64,000 nt of DNA from Actinoplanes missouriensis 431 (GCF_000284295.1 NC_017093.1:7192001-7256000); one strand, 5' to 3'. Shown: positions 1-11,280, counted from the stretch's first letter. The notes: generated by a model from the sequence alone, not told the origin. Numbers and translations are program-made.

Positions 1-729
1 ACGGCCGCCGCCGCGACGGTCCCGCTGACCGGCGCGTTCGGCGACGACTGGCGTCTCGGACTGGCCTGCTGGGCCCTCGCCGCGATGGTCGCGCTCCCGC
101 CGTGGCTGCTGCTCGCCCGCGACCGGACCGAAACCCGCAATCACGATCACAACCAGATTCCGGTACGGGTGAGCCGGCACCCGGTCGCCTGGGCGCTCGC
201 CGTGTACTTCGGCATGCAGTCCACCGCCGCCTACGTGATCATCGGCTGGCTCCCGCAGATCTACCGGGACGCCGGGATCTCGGCCGGGACGGCCGGTGTC
301 CTCTTCGCGACCACCTCGTTCCTCGGGGTGCCGCTCGGCTTCGCCCTCTCCGCGCTGGCCGGCCGGATCCGCAGCCAGAGCATGATCGCGCTGAGCCTCG
401 GCCTCTTCGGCATCGCCGGCTGGGCCGGTCTGCTCTGGTCGCCGACCGCGGCGCCGTGGCTGTGGGCGGTGCTGCTCGGCGTCGCGAACACCGCGTTCCC
501 GCTGGTGCTCACGATGATCGCGCTGCGCGGCTCGCACCCGGGGACCGTGGTGAAGCTGTCCGCGTTCGCCCAGGGCATCGGCTACCTGATCGCCATCCCG
601 GGCCCGTTCGTGATCGGTGCCCTGCACGACGCGACCGACGGCTGGCGGGCGCCGCTGGCGGTGATGCTGGCTCTGACGATCCCCCAGATCATCGCCGGCG
701 TCTACGCAGGCCGGGACCGCCAGATCTGA
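1..729 (+). CDS. MFS transporter, C-terminal part (5' end outside window)
   Basis: The frame is open from base 1 and ends at 729, giving 242 residues of a longer protein. The visible part has about six hydrophobic segments, with the charged inter-helix loops (for example GRIRSQS between two helices) and the glycine-rich helices usual for the C-terminal half of major facilitator transporters. The closest family impression is the CynX/NimT type (cyanate or nitroimidazole related), but the substrate cannot be read from this half. It converges on the gene at 805-2316 and is separated from it by a hairpin at 743-768. An ATG at 85 lies inside a membrane helix and is not the start. Confidence 0.8.
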   Translation, partial: TAAAATVPLTGAFGDDWRLGLACWALAAMVALPPWLLLARDRTETRNHDHNQIPVRVSRHPVAWALAVYFGMQSTAAYVIIGWLPQIYRDAGISAGTAGVLFATTSFLGVPLGFALSALAGRIRSQSMIALSLGLFGIAGWAGLLWSPTAAPWLWAVLLGVANTAFPLVLTMIALRGSHPGTVVKLSAFAQGIGYLIAIPGPFVIGALHDATDGWRAPLAVMLALTIPQIIAGVYAGRDRQI

Positions 730-742
730 CCCCCACCCCCGC

Positions 743-768
743 GTGTGGAGTCGAGGCGGGCTCCACAC
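743..768. terminator. Hairpin between convergent genes
   Basis: GTGTGGAG (743-750) and CTCCACAC (761-768) are perfect 8-bp arms around a 10-nt loop. It lies 14 bp after the MFS stop and 36 bp before the end of the opposing gene, so it can serve as a bidirectional terminator. There is no clear U-tract. Confidence 0.5.
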
Positions 769-804
769 CCGAACCCCACACGCACGCGGGAGCCGCCTGC
801 GGGG

Positions 805-2316
805 TCAGTCGTAGTGCTGGACCGACGGCCAGATCCGGCTCCACGGCTCGATGAGGCGGCAGACGTACACCTGGGCGTCGAGTTCCTCGTTCTCCACCCC
901 TGCCGCGTTCGTCAGCCGCGCCTTGGCCACGCAGTCGCCGAACTGCCGGGGCGGAGCCTGCATGACCGCGAGCACCACGGTCTTCCCATCCGGCGGCGGG
1001 CCGTACTTGTGCAGCTCGTTGTGCCCGCTGTAGACCTCCGGCAGGCCGAGCGACCGCCCGTACCTGTCGAGCGCCCCCGCCTCGCCGTAGTTCCCGGTGA
1101 ACAGCACCGCCCGGCTCTGATCGGTGGCGGAGAGCCCGGCGTAGACGGTGCCGATCTGCCAGACGTAGTCACGCCAGCCGATCTGATCGGCGACCGTGGT
1201 GTTCGCCGAGGCCACGAAGCTGCCACCCAGATCGTCCTCGGGGATGACCGGGAGCGACGAGACGATCGACAGCATCGCGAAGACCGGGATGCTCGCCCCG
1301 ACGGCGATCAGCCGCCACCGCCGGCCGGCCATCCACCGCTCGACGGGCGCCGCCCCGATCGCGAAGAGCGCCAGCAGCAGGCCGAGCGGATAGTACGGCT
1401 GGCCCGCGCTCACCAGCACGAGGATCAGCAGGATCGGGTACGCGAGCGCGAGGCACCGCAGCCGCCGGTCCCGGAAAGCCGCGACGAGGCCGGCCATCCA
1501 CACCGGCGGCAGGATGAGCAGCGCGAGCTGGAACGGGAGCAGCATGACCCGCGACTCGTCGCCCTTGTTCGCGGCGATGGCGGCGGCCATGTCGGCCTGC
1601 GGGAACCCGTTCACCACCTGGTAGATCAGGTTCGGCAGGCCGACCAGCACGGCAGCGGCGACGCCGGAGGAGAGCCAGCGGGATCGGAACACGTGCCGAG
1701 GACCGGCGATCAGCAGTCCCGCGGCGAGCGCGGCCAGCAGGAGCACGACGAGGTGCTTGTTGTAGAGGCCGAGCCCGGCCGTCACGCCGGCCGCGAGCCA
1801 GGCCCGTTCCCGGCCGTGCAGGAGCGCCCGCATCACGAAGAAGATCACGCCGAGCCAGACCAGCAGGTCGGGCGCGGCGGTGGAGCCGACGTGCGCGGCG
1901 GTGAGCGGGAAGACGCTCACCACCCCGGCCGCGGCGATCGTCTGGGCGGTCTGCCCGCCGCCGGCCTCCCGGGCGATCATCGCGGTCAGCACGACCGTGA
2001 GGCCGAGAATGATCGCGAAGGGCACCCGCATCGCCCACACCGTGTCCCCGAAGATCTCGATGCCGAGGCGGGCGAGCAGCGGGGTGAACGGCGGCTGGTC
2101 GGCGTATCCCCACTGAGGATGGGCGCCGAGCATCCGGAAGTAGAGCTCGTCGCGGTGGTAGTCGTACCGGCTCGCGGTGATCAGGAGCAGCAGCGTCGAG
2201 GCTGCCGCGATCAGACCGACCGGCCACCAGGCGATAGGTCGACGCCCGACGATGTCGATACGCTCGGTGGGGTCGGCACTTTCCGTAGGGGCAGTGTCGC
2301 TTACGGCGTTCGCCAC
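805..2316 (-). CDS. GT-C fold glycosyltransferase (ArnT/PMT-like, GT39/GT83 type) membrane protein
   Basis: This 503-residue protein has about 11-13 membrane segments. The first periplasmic loop after TM1 contains an acidic YHRDELYF segment followed by the GYADQPPFTP stretch, the usual signature of ArnT/PMT-like GT-C enzymes that move a sugar from a polyprenyl-phosphate donor onto lipid or protein acceptors. The C-terminal 170 residues form a soluble extracytoplasmic domain. I chose GTG at 2316 because the hydrophilic, Arg-rich translation upstream looks non-coding; a GAGGGGG run lies about 14 nt upstream, slightly far. An ATG at 2382 is an alternative start. Acceptor and donor are unknown and no partner genes lie nearby. 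Confidence 0.75.
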   Translation of the reverse strand: MANAVSDTAPTESADPTERIDIVGRRPIAWWPVGLIAAASTLLLLITASRYDYHRDELYFRMLGAHPQWGYADQPPFTPLLARLGIEIFGDTVWAMRVPFAIILGLTVVLTAMIAREAGGGQTAQTIAAAGVVSVFPLTAAHVGSTAAPDLLVWLGVIFFVMRALLHGRERAWLAAGVTAGLGLYNKHLVVLLLAALAAGLLIAGPRHVFRSRWLSSGVAAAVLVGLPNLIYQVVNGFPQADMAAAIAANKGDESRVMLLPFQLALLILPPVWMAGLVAAFRDRRLRCLALAYPILLILVLVSAGQPYYPLGLLLALFAIGAAPVERWMAGRRWRLIAVGASIPVFAMLSIVSSLPVIPEDDLGGSFVASANTTVADQIGWRDYVWQIGTVYAGLSATDQSRAVLFTGNYGEAGALDRYGRSLGLPEVYSGHNELHKYGPPPDGKTVVLAVMQAPPRQFGDCVAKARLTNAAGVENEELDAQVYVCRLIEPWSRIWPSVQHYD

Positions 2317-2331
2317 GCTGACACGGTAACC

Positions 2332-2345
2332 CCCTCGCGCGAGGG
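2332..2345. promoter_or_regulatory. 14-bp perfect palindrome upstream of the GT-C gene
   Basis: CCCTCGCGCGAGGG is self-complementary and lies 16 bp upstream of the GTG start of the glycosyltransferase gene. It could be an operator or simply part of the leader; its reverse complement also provides the GAGGG stretch that may act as a ribosome binding site. Confidence 0.3.
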
Positions 2346-2396
2346 TGCCATCATGAGGAATTCGAGGTACATCGACGTCCATGAGGGACGGCCATC

Positions 2397-2906
2397 GTGC
2401 GCGAACGGGATCCGGGAACCGCGGCCGAGCAGGCCAGGGCAGGTGTGCGCGCCTGGATCCGGAACGGCGGAGGGCCCGCGGCGGACCGGATCCGCGCCGC
2501 CAGCCCGTACGCGATTCTGGCACTTCTGACCGCCTCGGCGGTGGCGCCGGTCACCGATCCGGGGCTCGGGACGCCCGCCGCGCGCTGCACGAGGAGGCCT
2601 CCCGGGTGCTCCGTGCGCCGACTTCTATCCGACCTGCGCCGGGCTCCCGCCGCTGGCGGCCGTGCTCGCCGCGGGACACCTGGTGCTCGGCCCGCTGAGC
2701 GCCGCGGCGATCCGACGGGCCGTGGTCGAGCCGGCCGAGCACGCCGGCCTCAGCGTCGAGCCGGCCCTGCCCGACCACCTCCTGCACGACCTGGGCGAGG
2801 GTCACCAGGACGGCTATGAGCCGGGAGCGCTGCCGCTGCTCGCGCACGCGCTGCGGACCACCTGGGACCGGCGGGGGCCGATCAGCCGAAGTGACAGACG
2901 GCGGTG
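2397..2906 (+). pseudogene. Decayed nSTAND1-domain protein fragment
   Basis: Two different frames give recognisable pieces. From about 2615, one frame reads a segment with ADFYPTCAG, LVLGPL, RRAVVEPAEHAGL and GYEPGALPLLAHALRTTWDRR. This order and wording is typical of the nSTAND1 NTPase domain, near its sensor/winged region, of actinobacterial STAND proteins with WD40 or peptidase domains. The upstream piece (2397 to about 2580) lies in another frame (ILALLTASAVAP). No Walker motifs and no C-terminal repeats remain, and the 3' end runs into the opposing PPTase gene at 2882. It is a dead remnant, probably left by a deletion. Confidence 0.6.
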
Positions 2907-3520
2907 ACCACGAGACCGTTCTCGATCAGGAAACGGCCGTGCATATCGTCGAACGGCGCGTCGATCAGGATGCGCCCGGTGAACGTGCGCTCGACCGGAT
3001 CGATGGTCAGCTCCGCGTCCTCGAAGCCCAGCCAGCGGCCGGTCAGCGGGTACCACGCCTTGTAGATCGACTCCTTGGCGCTGAAGAGCAGCCGGTCCCA
3101 GTGCACGTCCGGGCCGGCCCGGCCCAGTTCGGCCAGCCGGTCCCGGTCACCGGCCGTGGTCACCGCCGGCAGGACCCGCGGCGGGAGCGGGGCGTGCGGT
3201 TCCGCGTCGATGCCGATGCTCGCCACGTCGGCGCGGCGGGCCACCGCGGCGGCCCGGTACCCGAGGCAGTGCGTGATGCTGCCGGCCACGCCGTCCGGCC
3301 AGAGGGGCTCGCGCCGCGGACCGGGCCGGATCGCCACCGGCGGATGCCCGAGCAGTTCCAGCGCCTCGCGGGCGCAGCGGCGGGCGGTGAGGAACTCGCG
3401 GCGCCGGCCCGGCACCGCGGTGGCCAGCAGGTCCTCCTCACCGGGGAAGGCCGGCTCGCTCGGATCGTCGGAGAACGCCTCGGCGACACACGCCGCAGAC
3501 GGCAGCAACTTCTCGAGCAC
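2882..3520 (-). CDS. 4'-phosphopantetheinyl transferase (EntD/Sfp-like)
   Basis: This 212-residue protein has the expected motifs in order: SITHC near residue 87, GIDAEP (Mg-binding Asp and Glu) near 104, and LLFSAKESIYKAWYPLTG near 144 with the catalytic Glu-Lys pair. Length and motifs fit the EntD-type PPTases, which transfer the phosphopantetheine arm of CoA to a carrier-protein serine. The only carrier protein in this window is the ACP in the KS-AT-ACP-AOS synthase at 42.6-47.3 kb, so that is a plausible but unproven client. GTG at 3520 is the likely start, without a clear ribosome binding site. It diverges from glgP. Confidence 0.9.
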   Translation of the reverse strand: MLEKLLPSAACVAEAFSDDPSEPAFPGEEDLLATAVPGRRREFLTARRCAREALELLGHPPVAIRPGPRREPLWPDGVAGSITHCLGYRAAAVARRADVASIGIDAEPHAPLPPRVLPAVTTAGDRDRLAELGRAGPDVHWDRLLFSAKESIYKAWYPLTGRWLGFEDAELTIDPVERTFTGRILIDAPFDDMHGRFLIENGLVVTAVCHFG

Positions 3521-3663
3521 GGGGGAAGTGTGCCACCCGGCAGCGCCCGGGGACCGGCCGGGCGTACCGGAATGTGGGGGAAAGCGTGAGTGAAACGCCT
3601 CCCGGGACCACTGCGGGGGCGAAACGGGGTCGATCTGAAACGCGGACGCGGCACAATGGCGGC

Positions 3664-6102
<2,439 letters not shown>

Positions 6103-6234
6103 CCGGGTACGGCCCGAGCCCGGTCCCGGGGTGATCGCGCCGGACCACTGATAAACCGGTCTCACCTGCTTGCCTTCTGCTGCTCCGGATCTCTAACGTC
6201 TGCCGGTCCGGGGCTGATCAGGAGGGGAGCCGCC

Positions 6235-6741
6235 ATGCGTGACGACGCGTTCCGCGCGTATTTCGAGCGGCACCACGCCTCGCTGTCACGTCTCGCGTTC
6301 CTGATGACCGGGGAGTCCGACGTCGCCGACGATCTGGCGGCGGACGCGCTCACCGAGTGCTGGCGGCACTGGGACCGGGTCACGGCGGCCGACGATCCGG
6401 CGGCCTACGGGCACGGCATCCTGATGAACCTGGCCCGCAACTGGGTCCGCCGCCGGGGCCGGGAGCGTCTGTTGTCGTTCGAGTCGTTACGGCGTACCCG
6501 GGAAAGTGATGTCTCCGCCGTGCTGGACGTGCGCGGCGCCCTGCGCCGGCTTCCGCACCGCCGGCGCGCGTGCGTGGTGCTGCGGTACGCGTTCGACCTG
6601 CCGGAACGCGAGGTCGCCACGATCCTCGGGATCTCGGTCGGCGCGGTGAAGAGCGCCACGTCGCGCGGCGCGAAGCAACTCGCCGACCTGCTCGGTGACG
6701 GCGGCGTGGCACGGATCGACGGCTGGGAGGCGGCGCGATGA
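6235..6741 (+). CDS. SigE-family RNA polymerase sigma factor (ECF type)
   Basis: This 168-residue protein has sigma region 2 (residues 8-75, with FRAYFERHHASLSRLAFLMTG and DDLAADALTECW) and region 4 (about 100-155, PEREVATILGISVGAVKSATSRG helix-turn-helix). It belongs to the SigE-like (SigE50 type) group common in Streptomyces and Micromonosporaceae, not to the SigE of Mycobacterium. A strong ribosome binding site (AGGAGGGG) precedes the ATG. Its last codons overlap the next gene (ATGA at 6738), so the two are translationally coupled, as expected for a sigma factor and its membrane partner. Confidence 0.92.
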   Translation: MRDDAFRAYFERHHASLSRLAFLMTGESDVADDLAADALTECWRHWDRVTAADDPAAYGHGILMNLARNWVRRRGRERLLSFESLRRTRESDVSAVLDVRGALRRLPHRRRACVVLRYAFDLPEREVATILGISVGAVKSATSRGAKQLADLLGDGGVARIDGWEAAR

Positions 6742-7577
6742 GGCTCTCCGATGACGACCTGCGCGCGGCCCTGCGCGCGGAGGCGGCCGCTCACCAGCCG
6801 GACCGCGACGCGATGCTGAGCCGGATCACCATGGCCGCGACCTCCGCGCCGGTCACCCGCCGTCGTGCGGCGCGGCGCGGTCCGCGGGTACGGATGGCGG
6901 CCGCGGCCACCGCCGTCGTGGCGCTGTTCGCCGGGGGTGGGTTCGCGAACTGGGCCCTGGCCGGCAGCGACGACGCGGCGCCGCCGGCTCCGGCGCCGGT
7001 GGTCTCCCCCACGGCGGAAACGACCGGCGAGCCGAGCACCGAACCCTCGGCCGCGAGCCCGTCGCCGTCGCTCTCACCGTCGCCGTCGCTGTCGCGATCA
7101 CTGTCACCGTCGCCGGCACTGCCACCGTCGCCGTCACTGTCCCCGTCGCGGAAACCGAGCGCCGCGACGCCGGCGCCCACCACGGCACAACCCCGTGACA
7201 CCCGCGTCGAGCAGGGTCCACTCTGGTCGGACGGCTCGGTCGTCGACGGGTCCAGCGTCGTGACCCTGAAGACCACCGAGCAGCTGACCTCGCTCGACGT
7301 GGTCATCCGGGTGGCCCGCACCGAGGGCCTGGCCGTTCGCGGCGCCACGAAGCAGACACCCGGTGGCAGTGTCACCACCTCGGTCACCGAGGAGGCCGAC
7401 GCCGTCCTGTACCGGTTCGTCCTCTCCTCGGCCGACGCCCTGGAGCCGGGGACCTACACGTTCACGGCGAAGTACACCCACCCCGCGGAGAACCGTGACG
7501 CCGGCGGCGACACCTACCGGGCCCGGGCAGCCACCGCGTCGTCCCCGGCGCTGGACGTCTACGGCGACTTCTACTGA
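6738..7577 (+). CDS. Membrane-anchored partner of the sigma factor (putative anti-sigma or sensor)
   Basis: This 279-residue protein has a cytoplasmic head of about 50 residues, one membrane helix (about 54-75), a Ser/Pro repeat linker (about 85-150) and an extracellular beta-rich domain ending in ALDVYGDFY. The head lacks the His-x3-Cys-x2-Cys zinc motif of ZAS anti-sigma factors, so anti-sigma function is inferred from coupling and topology only. The C-terminal domain resembles a domain repeatedly found downstream of SigE-type sigma genes in this family. The linker DNA is a run of TCGCCGTCGCT-type repeats. Confidence 0.7.
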   Translation: MRLSDDDLRAALRAEAAAHQPDRDAMLSRITMAATSAPVTRRRAARRGPRVRMAAAATAVVALFAGGGFANWALAGSDDAAPPAPAPVVSPTAETTGEPSTEPSAASPSPSLSPSPSLSRSLSPSPALPPSPSLSPSRKPSAATPAPTTAQPRDTRVEQGPLWSDGSVVDGSSVVTLKTTEQLTSLDVVIRVARTEGLAVRGATKQTPGGSVTTSVTEEADAVLYRFVLSSADALEPGTYTFTAKYTHPAENRDAGGDTYRARAATASSPALDVYGDFY

Positions 7578-7652
7578 CGGATCTGCCGGCGGGCGTTGTC
7601 CACGGCCACGGTCGGTGACGGGGAGGCGCCGCGGGGTGCGCCCTGGGACTCC

Positions 7653-9227
7653 TCAGTCGTTCGGCGACTCGTCCTCGTCGACGTCCTTGAGGGCGAGCGC
7701 CGCGATCACGTTCTTGTCGGCGTTCCACTTCTGCAGGGTCGAGCCGTCGCACACCCCGACATAGATCTTGGCGACCTGGTTGGTGGCGTTGAAGTAGTCG
7801 GTGGGCGATGCCGACTGGCTGCGCGGCTGGAGGCAGTACTTCCCGGAGCCGTCGACGATCTGGTAACTGGTCGCGTAGCGATCGGTCTGACCGTAAACGG
7901 TCCACGTCTGGCGAAGCGTGCTGCCGGTGCAGGCCAGAGTGCGGACGTACTGGCCGACCGCGACCGAGCCCGGACTCTCCAGACAGTACGTGGCGGCGGG
8001 TTCCGTCTTGGTGGCAGGGACGGTGGTGGTGATGGGGCCGCTGGCGTAGTTGTTCGCCCTGCCCTCCTTGGCCGAGTCGAGCGCCGGCAGCGTGTACCGC
8101 TGGTTCCAGGTGACGTTCGCCGAGTTCGGGTTCTGCTTGCACGGCCAGGCGATCATGTGCGGCCAGTCCGGCTTCTTGTTGGTGGCGTCCAGGCAGCGGC
8201 CGAACTGGGCGTAGTTCACCAGCTGCCCGATCGCCTGCCCGCCGGTCGGCGAGTTGGCCATGCCGGCGCCGACCGCGCTGTCCGGCGCCCAGCTGGAGCA
8301 ACTCGACGTGGCGATCACGATGCCCGCCCCGACGGTGTTGTCCGGCGTACGCCGGAAGCAGTTGCCGGACACGTCCGACCCGTCCGCGAGTTTCGCGCCG
8401 ACCAGCTGCGAGTTGTCGTTGAAGCTCCACTGCTGTCGGTACAGCGACGGCTTGGTGTCCTGGCACGGCTGCATCACCACGGCGGTGCCCGTGTCCTGGG
8501 TGCCGGCGTCCAGGCACATGCCGGACGGCCGGGCCGGCTTCTGCGACGAGATCAGCACGAACTTCAGCAGGTTGTCGTACGCCCAGGTCTGCGCCACGGC
8601 GCCGTACTTGCACGGCTGCATGGTCACCGCGCTGCCCACCGCCGGGTCCCCGGACTCGGCCGCGATGCAGAGGTCCACCGAGCCGTTGGAGTGCACCAGA
8701 CCGCCGTAGATGTTGGCGTTCGTGGTGTGCAGAATGTACGTCCCCTTCAGCTTCCGCTTGACCGTGCCGTCCTTGTCGGCGTAGGTGCCCACCGCCGTGA
8801 ACCGGGCATACGCCGGTACCTCCTGCGGCGCACCACCGGACGGGCAGGAGATCATGTTCTCGGACCGCCAGGTGTCGGACTTGCCCTGCGGGTCGATCAG
8901 GTAGTACCGCGCCTCCACCCGATAGGTCCCGGCGTTGCCGGCCCCGACCGCCCCGGCCATCGGATCGCAGGGCAGCAGCGTACGGTCGCCGCTCTCCTCG
9001 CCCTCGTCGTCCGTCGACACCGCGCCCCGGACATGAGCCAGCGCCACGTCGAGACCGGCCTGCGCCGCGTGCAGGGCGAGCAGCTGCCGGCTGGACGTGA
9101 CACCGCTCTGGATCCGGCCGAGCACCATGGTGGTGAGCAGCGCGCTCAAGCTGACCCCGACGATCATCACCACCATCGCCATCGGCATCGAGCCGCGCTC
9201 GTCGATCGGCGCGACGAGTCTGCGCAT
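7653..9227 (-). CDS. PilX-like pilin-related protein with C-terminal ricin-type lectin domain
   Basis: The 524-residue product starts with a short positive head and one hydrophobic helix (GSMPMAMVVMIVGVSLSALLTTMVLG), followed by the AAQAGLDVALAHVRGA stretch typical of PilX-type minor pilins. From about residue 185 to the end there are repeated Q-x-W motifs (QTW, QQW, QTW, QKW) with paired Cys, the signature of ricin B-like beta-trefoil lectins. A carbohydrate-binding role at the cell surface or pilus tip is inferred. It is the last gene of a three-gene pilin operon (2-bp gap to the previous gene). The N-terminus lacks a clear prepilin G/F-T-x-x-E site. Confidence 0.75.
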   Translation of the reverse strand: MRRLVAPIDERGSMPMAMVVMIVGVSLSALLTTMVLGRIQSGVTSSRQLLALHAAQAGLDVALAHVRGAVSTDDEGEESGDRTLLPCDPMAGAVGAGNAGTYRVEARYYLIDPQGKSDTWRSENMISCPSGGAPQEVPAYARFTAVGTYADKDGTVKRKLKGTYILHTTNANIYGGLVHSNGSVDLCIAAESGDPAVGSAVTMQPCKYGAVAQTWAYDNLLKFVLISSQKPARPSGMCLDAGTQDTGTAVVMQPCQDTKPSLYRQQWSFNDNSQLVGAKLADGSDVSGNCFRRTPDNTVGAGIVIATSSCSSWAPDSAVGAGMANSPTGGQAIGQLVNYAQFGRCLDATNKKPDWPHMIAWPCKQNPNSANVTWNQRYTLPALDSAKEGRANNYASGPITTTVPATKTEPAATYCLESPGSVAVGQYVRTLACTGSTLRQTWTVYGQTDRYATSYQIVDGSGKYCLQPRSQSASPTDYFNATNQVAKIYVGVCDGSTLQKWNADKNVIAALALKDVDEDESPND

Positions 9228-9229
9228 GA

Positions 9230-9823
9230 CTACACTCCCCGGCCTTCGGTACAGGTGTTCTCGGTGTTCTTCGGGTTCGTCGCGTTGAGCGCGGTGAACG
9301 TGACGTCGGTGACCCGGCTGGACGCGCTCGGCCCGGAGCCGACCGTCACGGTCGCCAGCAACCGCAGGCGCTGGTAGCGATATCCGGTCAGCGACTCGAT
9401 GTCGACCGCGCTCACGGTGAACGGCGTGGTGGCCGTGACGTTGCTCGCCAGGGTGGTCCAGGCGGTCGGCGACGGCGGGTCGGTGCCGCTGACCCAGGTG
9501 CGCCGCTGCAGCTCGGCCACGCCGGTGTCGACCCGCAGCTGGACGCAGGTGGTGACCTCGTCCAGGTCGACCTGGTACTCCACGTAGTAGTCGCCGTCGA
9601 GGGTGGCCGGTTTGCTGACGCCGCGGGCGTACCGGACCTCCTTGTCGAGGCGGGAGTACGCCGCGGTGATCTGGGTCTGCGCCTCGGTCTCGGCGTCGGT
9701 GCGGCCGACCGAGCGGTAGATTTCCACGATCCCGCCGGTGACCATCGCCATCATGATCAGCATGATGGACATGGAGACGACGAGTTCGATGAGCGTCACA
9801 CCCGATTCATCCCGAAATTTCAT
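9230..9823 (-). CDS. Type IV minor prepilin (PilW/PilJ-like)
   Basis: The 197-residue protein begins MKFRDESG followed by VTLIELVVSMSIMLIMMAMV, a class III prepilin leader: cleavage after Gly8, Glu at mature position 5, then the pilin helix. The remaining 165 residues are a beta-rich head with one Cys (TTCVQL) and a C-terminal Cys. It overlaps the upstream pilin gene by 4 bp (ATGA at 9820-9823) and is followed at 2 bp by the lectin-bearing member. A GGAAG ribosome binding site precedes the ATG. Confidence 0.85.
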   Translation of the reverse strand: MKFRDESGVTLIELVVSMSIMLIMMAMVTGGIVEIYRSVGRTDAETEAQTQITAAYSRLDKEVRYARGVSKPATLDGDYYVEYQVDLDEVTTCVQLRVDTGVAELQRRTWVSGTDPPSPTAWTTLASNVTATTPFTVSAVDIESLTGYRYQRLRLLATVTVGSGPSASSRVTDVTFTALNATNPKNTENTCTEGRGV

Positions 9824-11280
9824 GAAATCTTCCAGGAAATCGCTTTAGCGCTGCTCACCGTGCTCTTCGCGGTATCCGTCACGGTGAGCGTCACCTGGTA
9901 GTTCTTCGCCACCGTCGGCGTCCCACTGATCACCCCGGTCGTGCCGTTCAGCGTCAGCCCGGTCGGCAGCCCGGTCGCGGTCCACGACGTGTACGGCTGA
10001 ATGCCCCCGGCCGCGACAAGCGTCACCGCAGAGATCGCGGTGCCCGCCGGCACGGTCGTGAACGAGCTGGTGGTGATCGAGAGCGCCGGCACGGTCCAGG
10101 TGAACGACTGTGCGGCGGTCTGCCCGTACGCGTCGGTCACCGTCACGCTGACGGTGTGGACCCCCACCGCCGTCGGCGTACCCGTGACGGTGTTCGTGCT
10201 GGTCAGGGTCGCCGCCGTGCTGGCGTTGGCGGTGCTGGCGCCGGTCAGCGTGACACCGGCCGGCAGACCGGTGACGGTCCAGGCGTACGGGGAAGCCCCG
10301 TTGTTCGCCGTGAACGGCACCGAGGCCGCGACACCGCCCGTGGTGGTCACCGCATTGATCTTGTTAAGCGTCGGCAGGGCCCGGATCACCCAGGTCAGCG
10401 TGACGTAGTCCTGCTGGTCGTACGCGTCGGTGACGGTCAGCCGGATCGAGGTGGTGCTCTTCACCGTGGTCGGTGTGCCGCTGACGGTTCCGGTGGTGGA
10501 GTCCAGGGTGAGACCGGTGGGCAGGGTGCTCACCGTCCAGACGTACCCACCGCCTCCGCCCTCGGCCGTGAAGGTCTTCGACATCGGCACCGACACGTCG
10601 TTGACGGGCGTGCCGGGGTCGGCGATGTCCAGCGCGGTGGCGCCCTCGTTGGTGTTGAAGATCGGCTCCTCGGTCTCGCTGCCGATCAGCGACGAGGTGA
10701 CGTACGAGCAGGCGCCGTCGGTGCAGGTGTTCCCCTTCCAGGTCACCGCGATGATCACCCGGTAGAACGGGATGGTCCGCCCGCTCCCGGCGCTCTTCAC
10801 GCAGTCGCCGCTCACCCCGGGCAGCCGCTCGCACGCCCCGACGTAGAAGTGCTGCTGGTAGGGCAGCCCGTCGACGGTGACGACGGTCCAGGTGGTGGGC
10901 AGCGCGGCGCCGGCCGGCTTGTCGGCGTACGCCGCCTGCGCCGCGACGTCGGCCTGGTCCGTGGCACCCGTGTCGTAGACCATGGTCGACTGATCGAGCA
11001 GGCCCGCGACCGGATCGATCAGGCCACGGGCCGGATCCCACTGGTACGCGACGCTCGCCTGGTCCCGGCCGCTCACGATGGCCGCGACCTTGAGCCCGCG
11101 GACCCGTTCCATGGCGCTGTTGGCGACCTCGATCGCGGCCAGCCGGTCACCCTGGTAGTTGTTGATCCGCATGGTCTGCGTGAAGTACTGGGTGAGCGAG
11201 AGCATGACGATCGAGATCACGGCGATCGAGATGATCGTCTCGATCATGGTGAAGCCGTCGTCGGCCCGTTCGCCGCGCAT
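9820..11280 (-). CDS. Type IV prepilin-like protein with Ig-like (He_PIG-type) repeats
   Basis: The 486-residue product has a prepilin leader (MRGERADDG then FTMIETIISIAVISIVMLSL, Glu at mature position 5), a PilV-like region with paired Cys to about residue 215, then three tandem Ig-like modules of about 85-90 residues. Each carries the wording LPTGLTLDxxTGxxSGTPT or a close variant plus a VTVTDAYGQ strand, typical of the He_PIG family of cell-surface proteins. It heads the pilin operon. No pilus motor, prepilin peptidase or major pilin gene lies in the window, so assembly must use machinery encoded elsewhere. Confidence 0.82.
   Translation of the reverse strand: MRGERADDGFTMIETIISIAVISIVMLSLTQYFTQTMRINNYQGDRLAAIEVANSAMERVRGLKVAAIVSGRDQASVAYQWDPARGLIDPVAGLLDQSTMVYDTGATDQADVAAQAAYADKPAGAALPTTWTVVTVDGLPYQQHFYVGACERLPGVSGDCVKSAGSGRTIPFYRVIIAVTWKGNTCTDGACSYVTSSLIGSETEEPIFNTNEGATALDIADPGTPVNDVSVPMSKTFTAEGGGGGYVWTVSTLPTGLTLDSTTGTVSGTPTTVKSTTSIRLTVTDAYDQQDYVTLTWVIRALPTLNKINAVTTTGGVAASVPFTANNGASPYAWTVTGLPAGVTLTGASTANASTAATLTSTNTVTGTPTAVGVHTVSVTVTDAYGQTAAQSFTWTVPALSITTSSFTTVPAGTAISAVTLVAAGGIQPYTSWTATGLPTGLTLNGTTGVISGTPTVAKNYQVTLTVTDTAKSTVSSAKAISWKIS

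Noticed and set aside
745..2529. Long plus-strand frame opposite the GT-C gene, and similar long antisense frames opposite glgP, the pilins and the synthase
   Set aside because: These are high-GC shadow frames rich in Arg, Gly, Pro and Asp with no family features.
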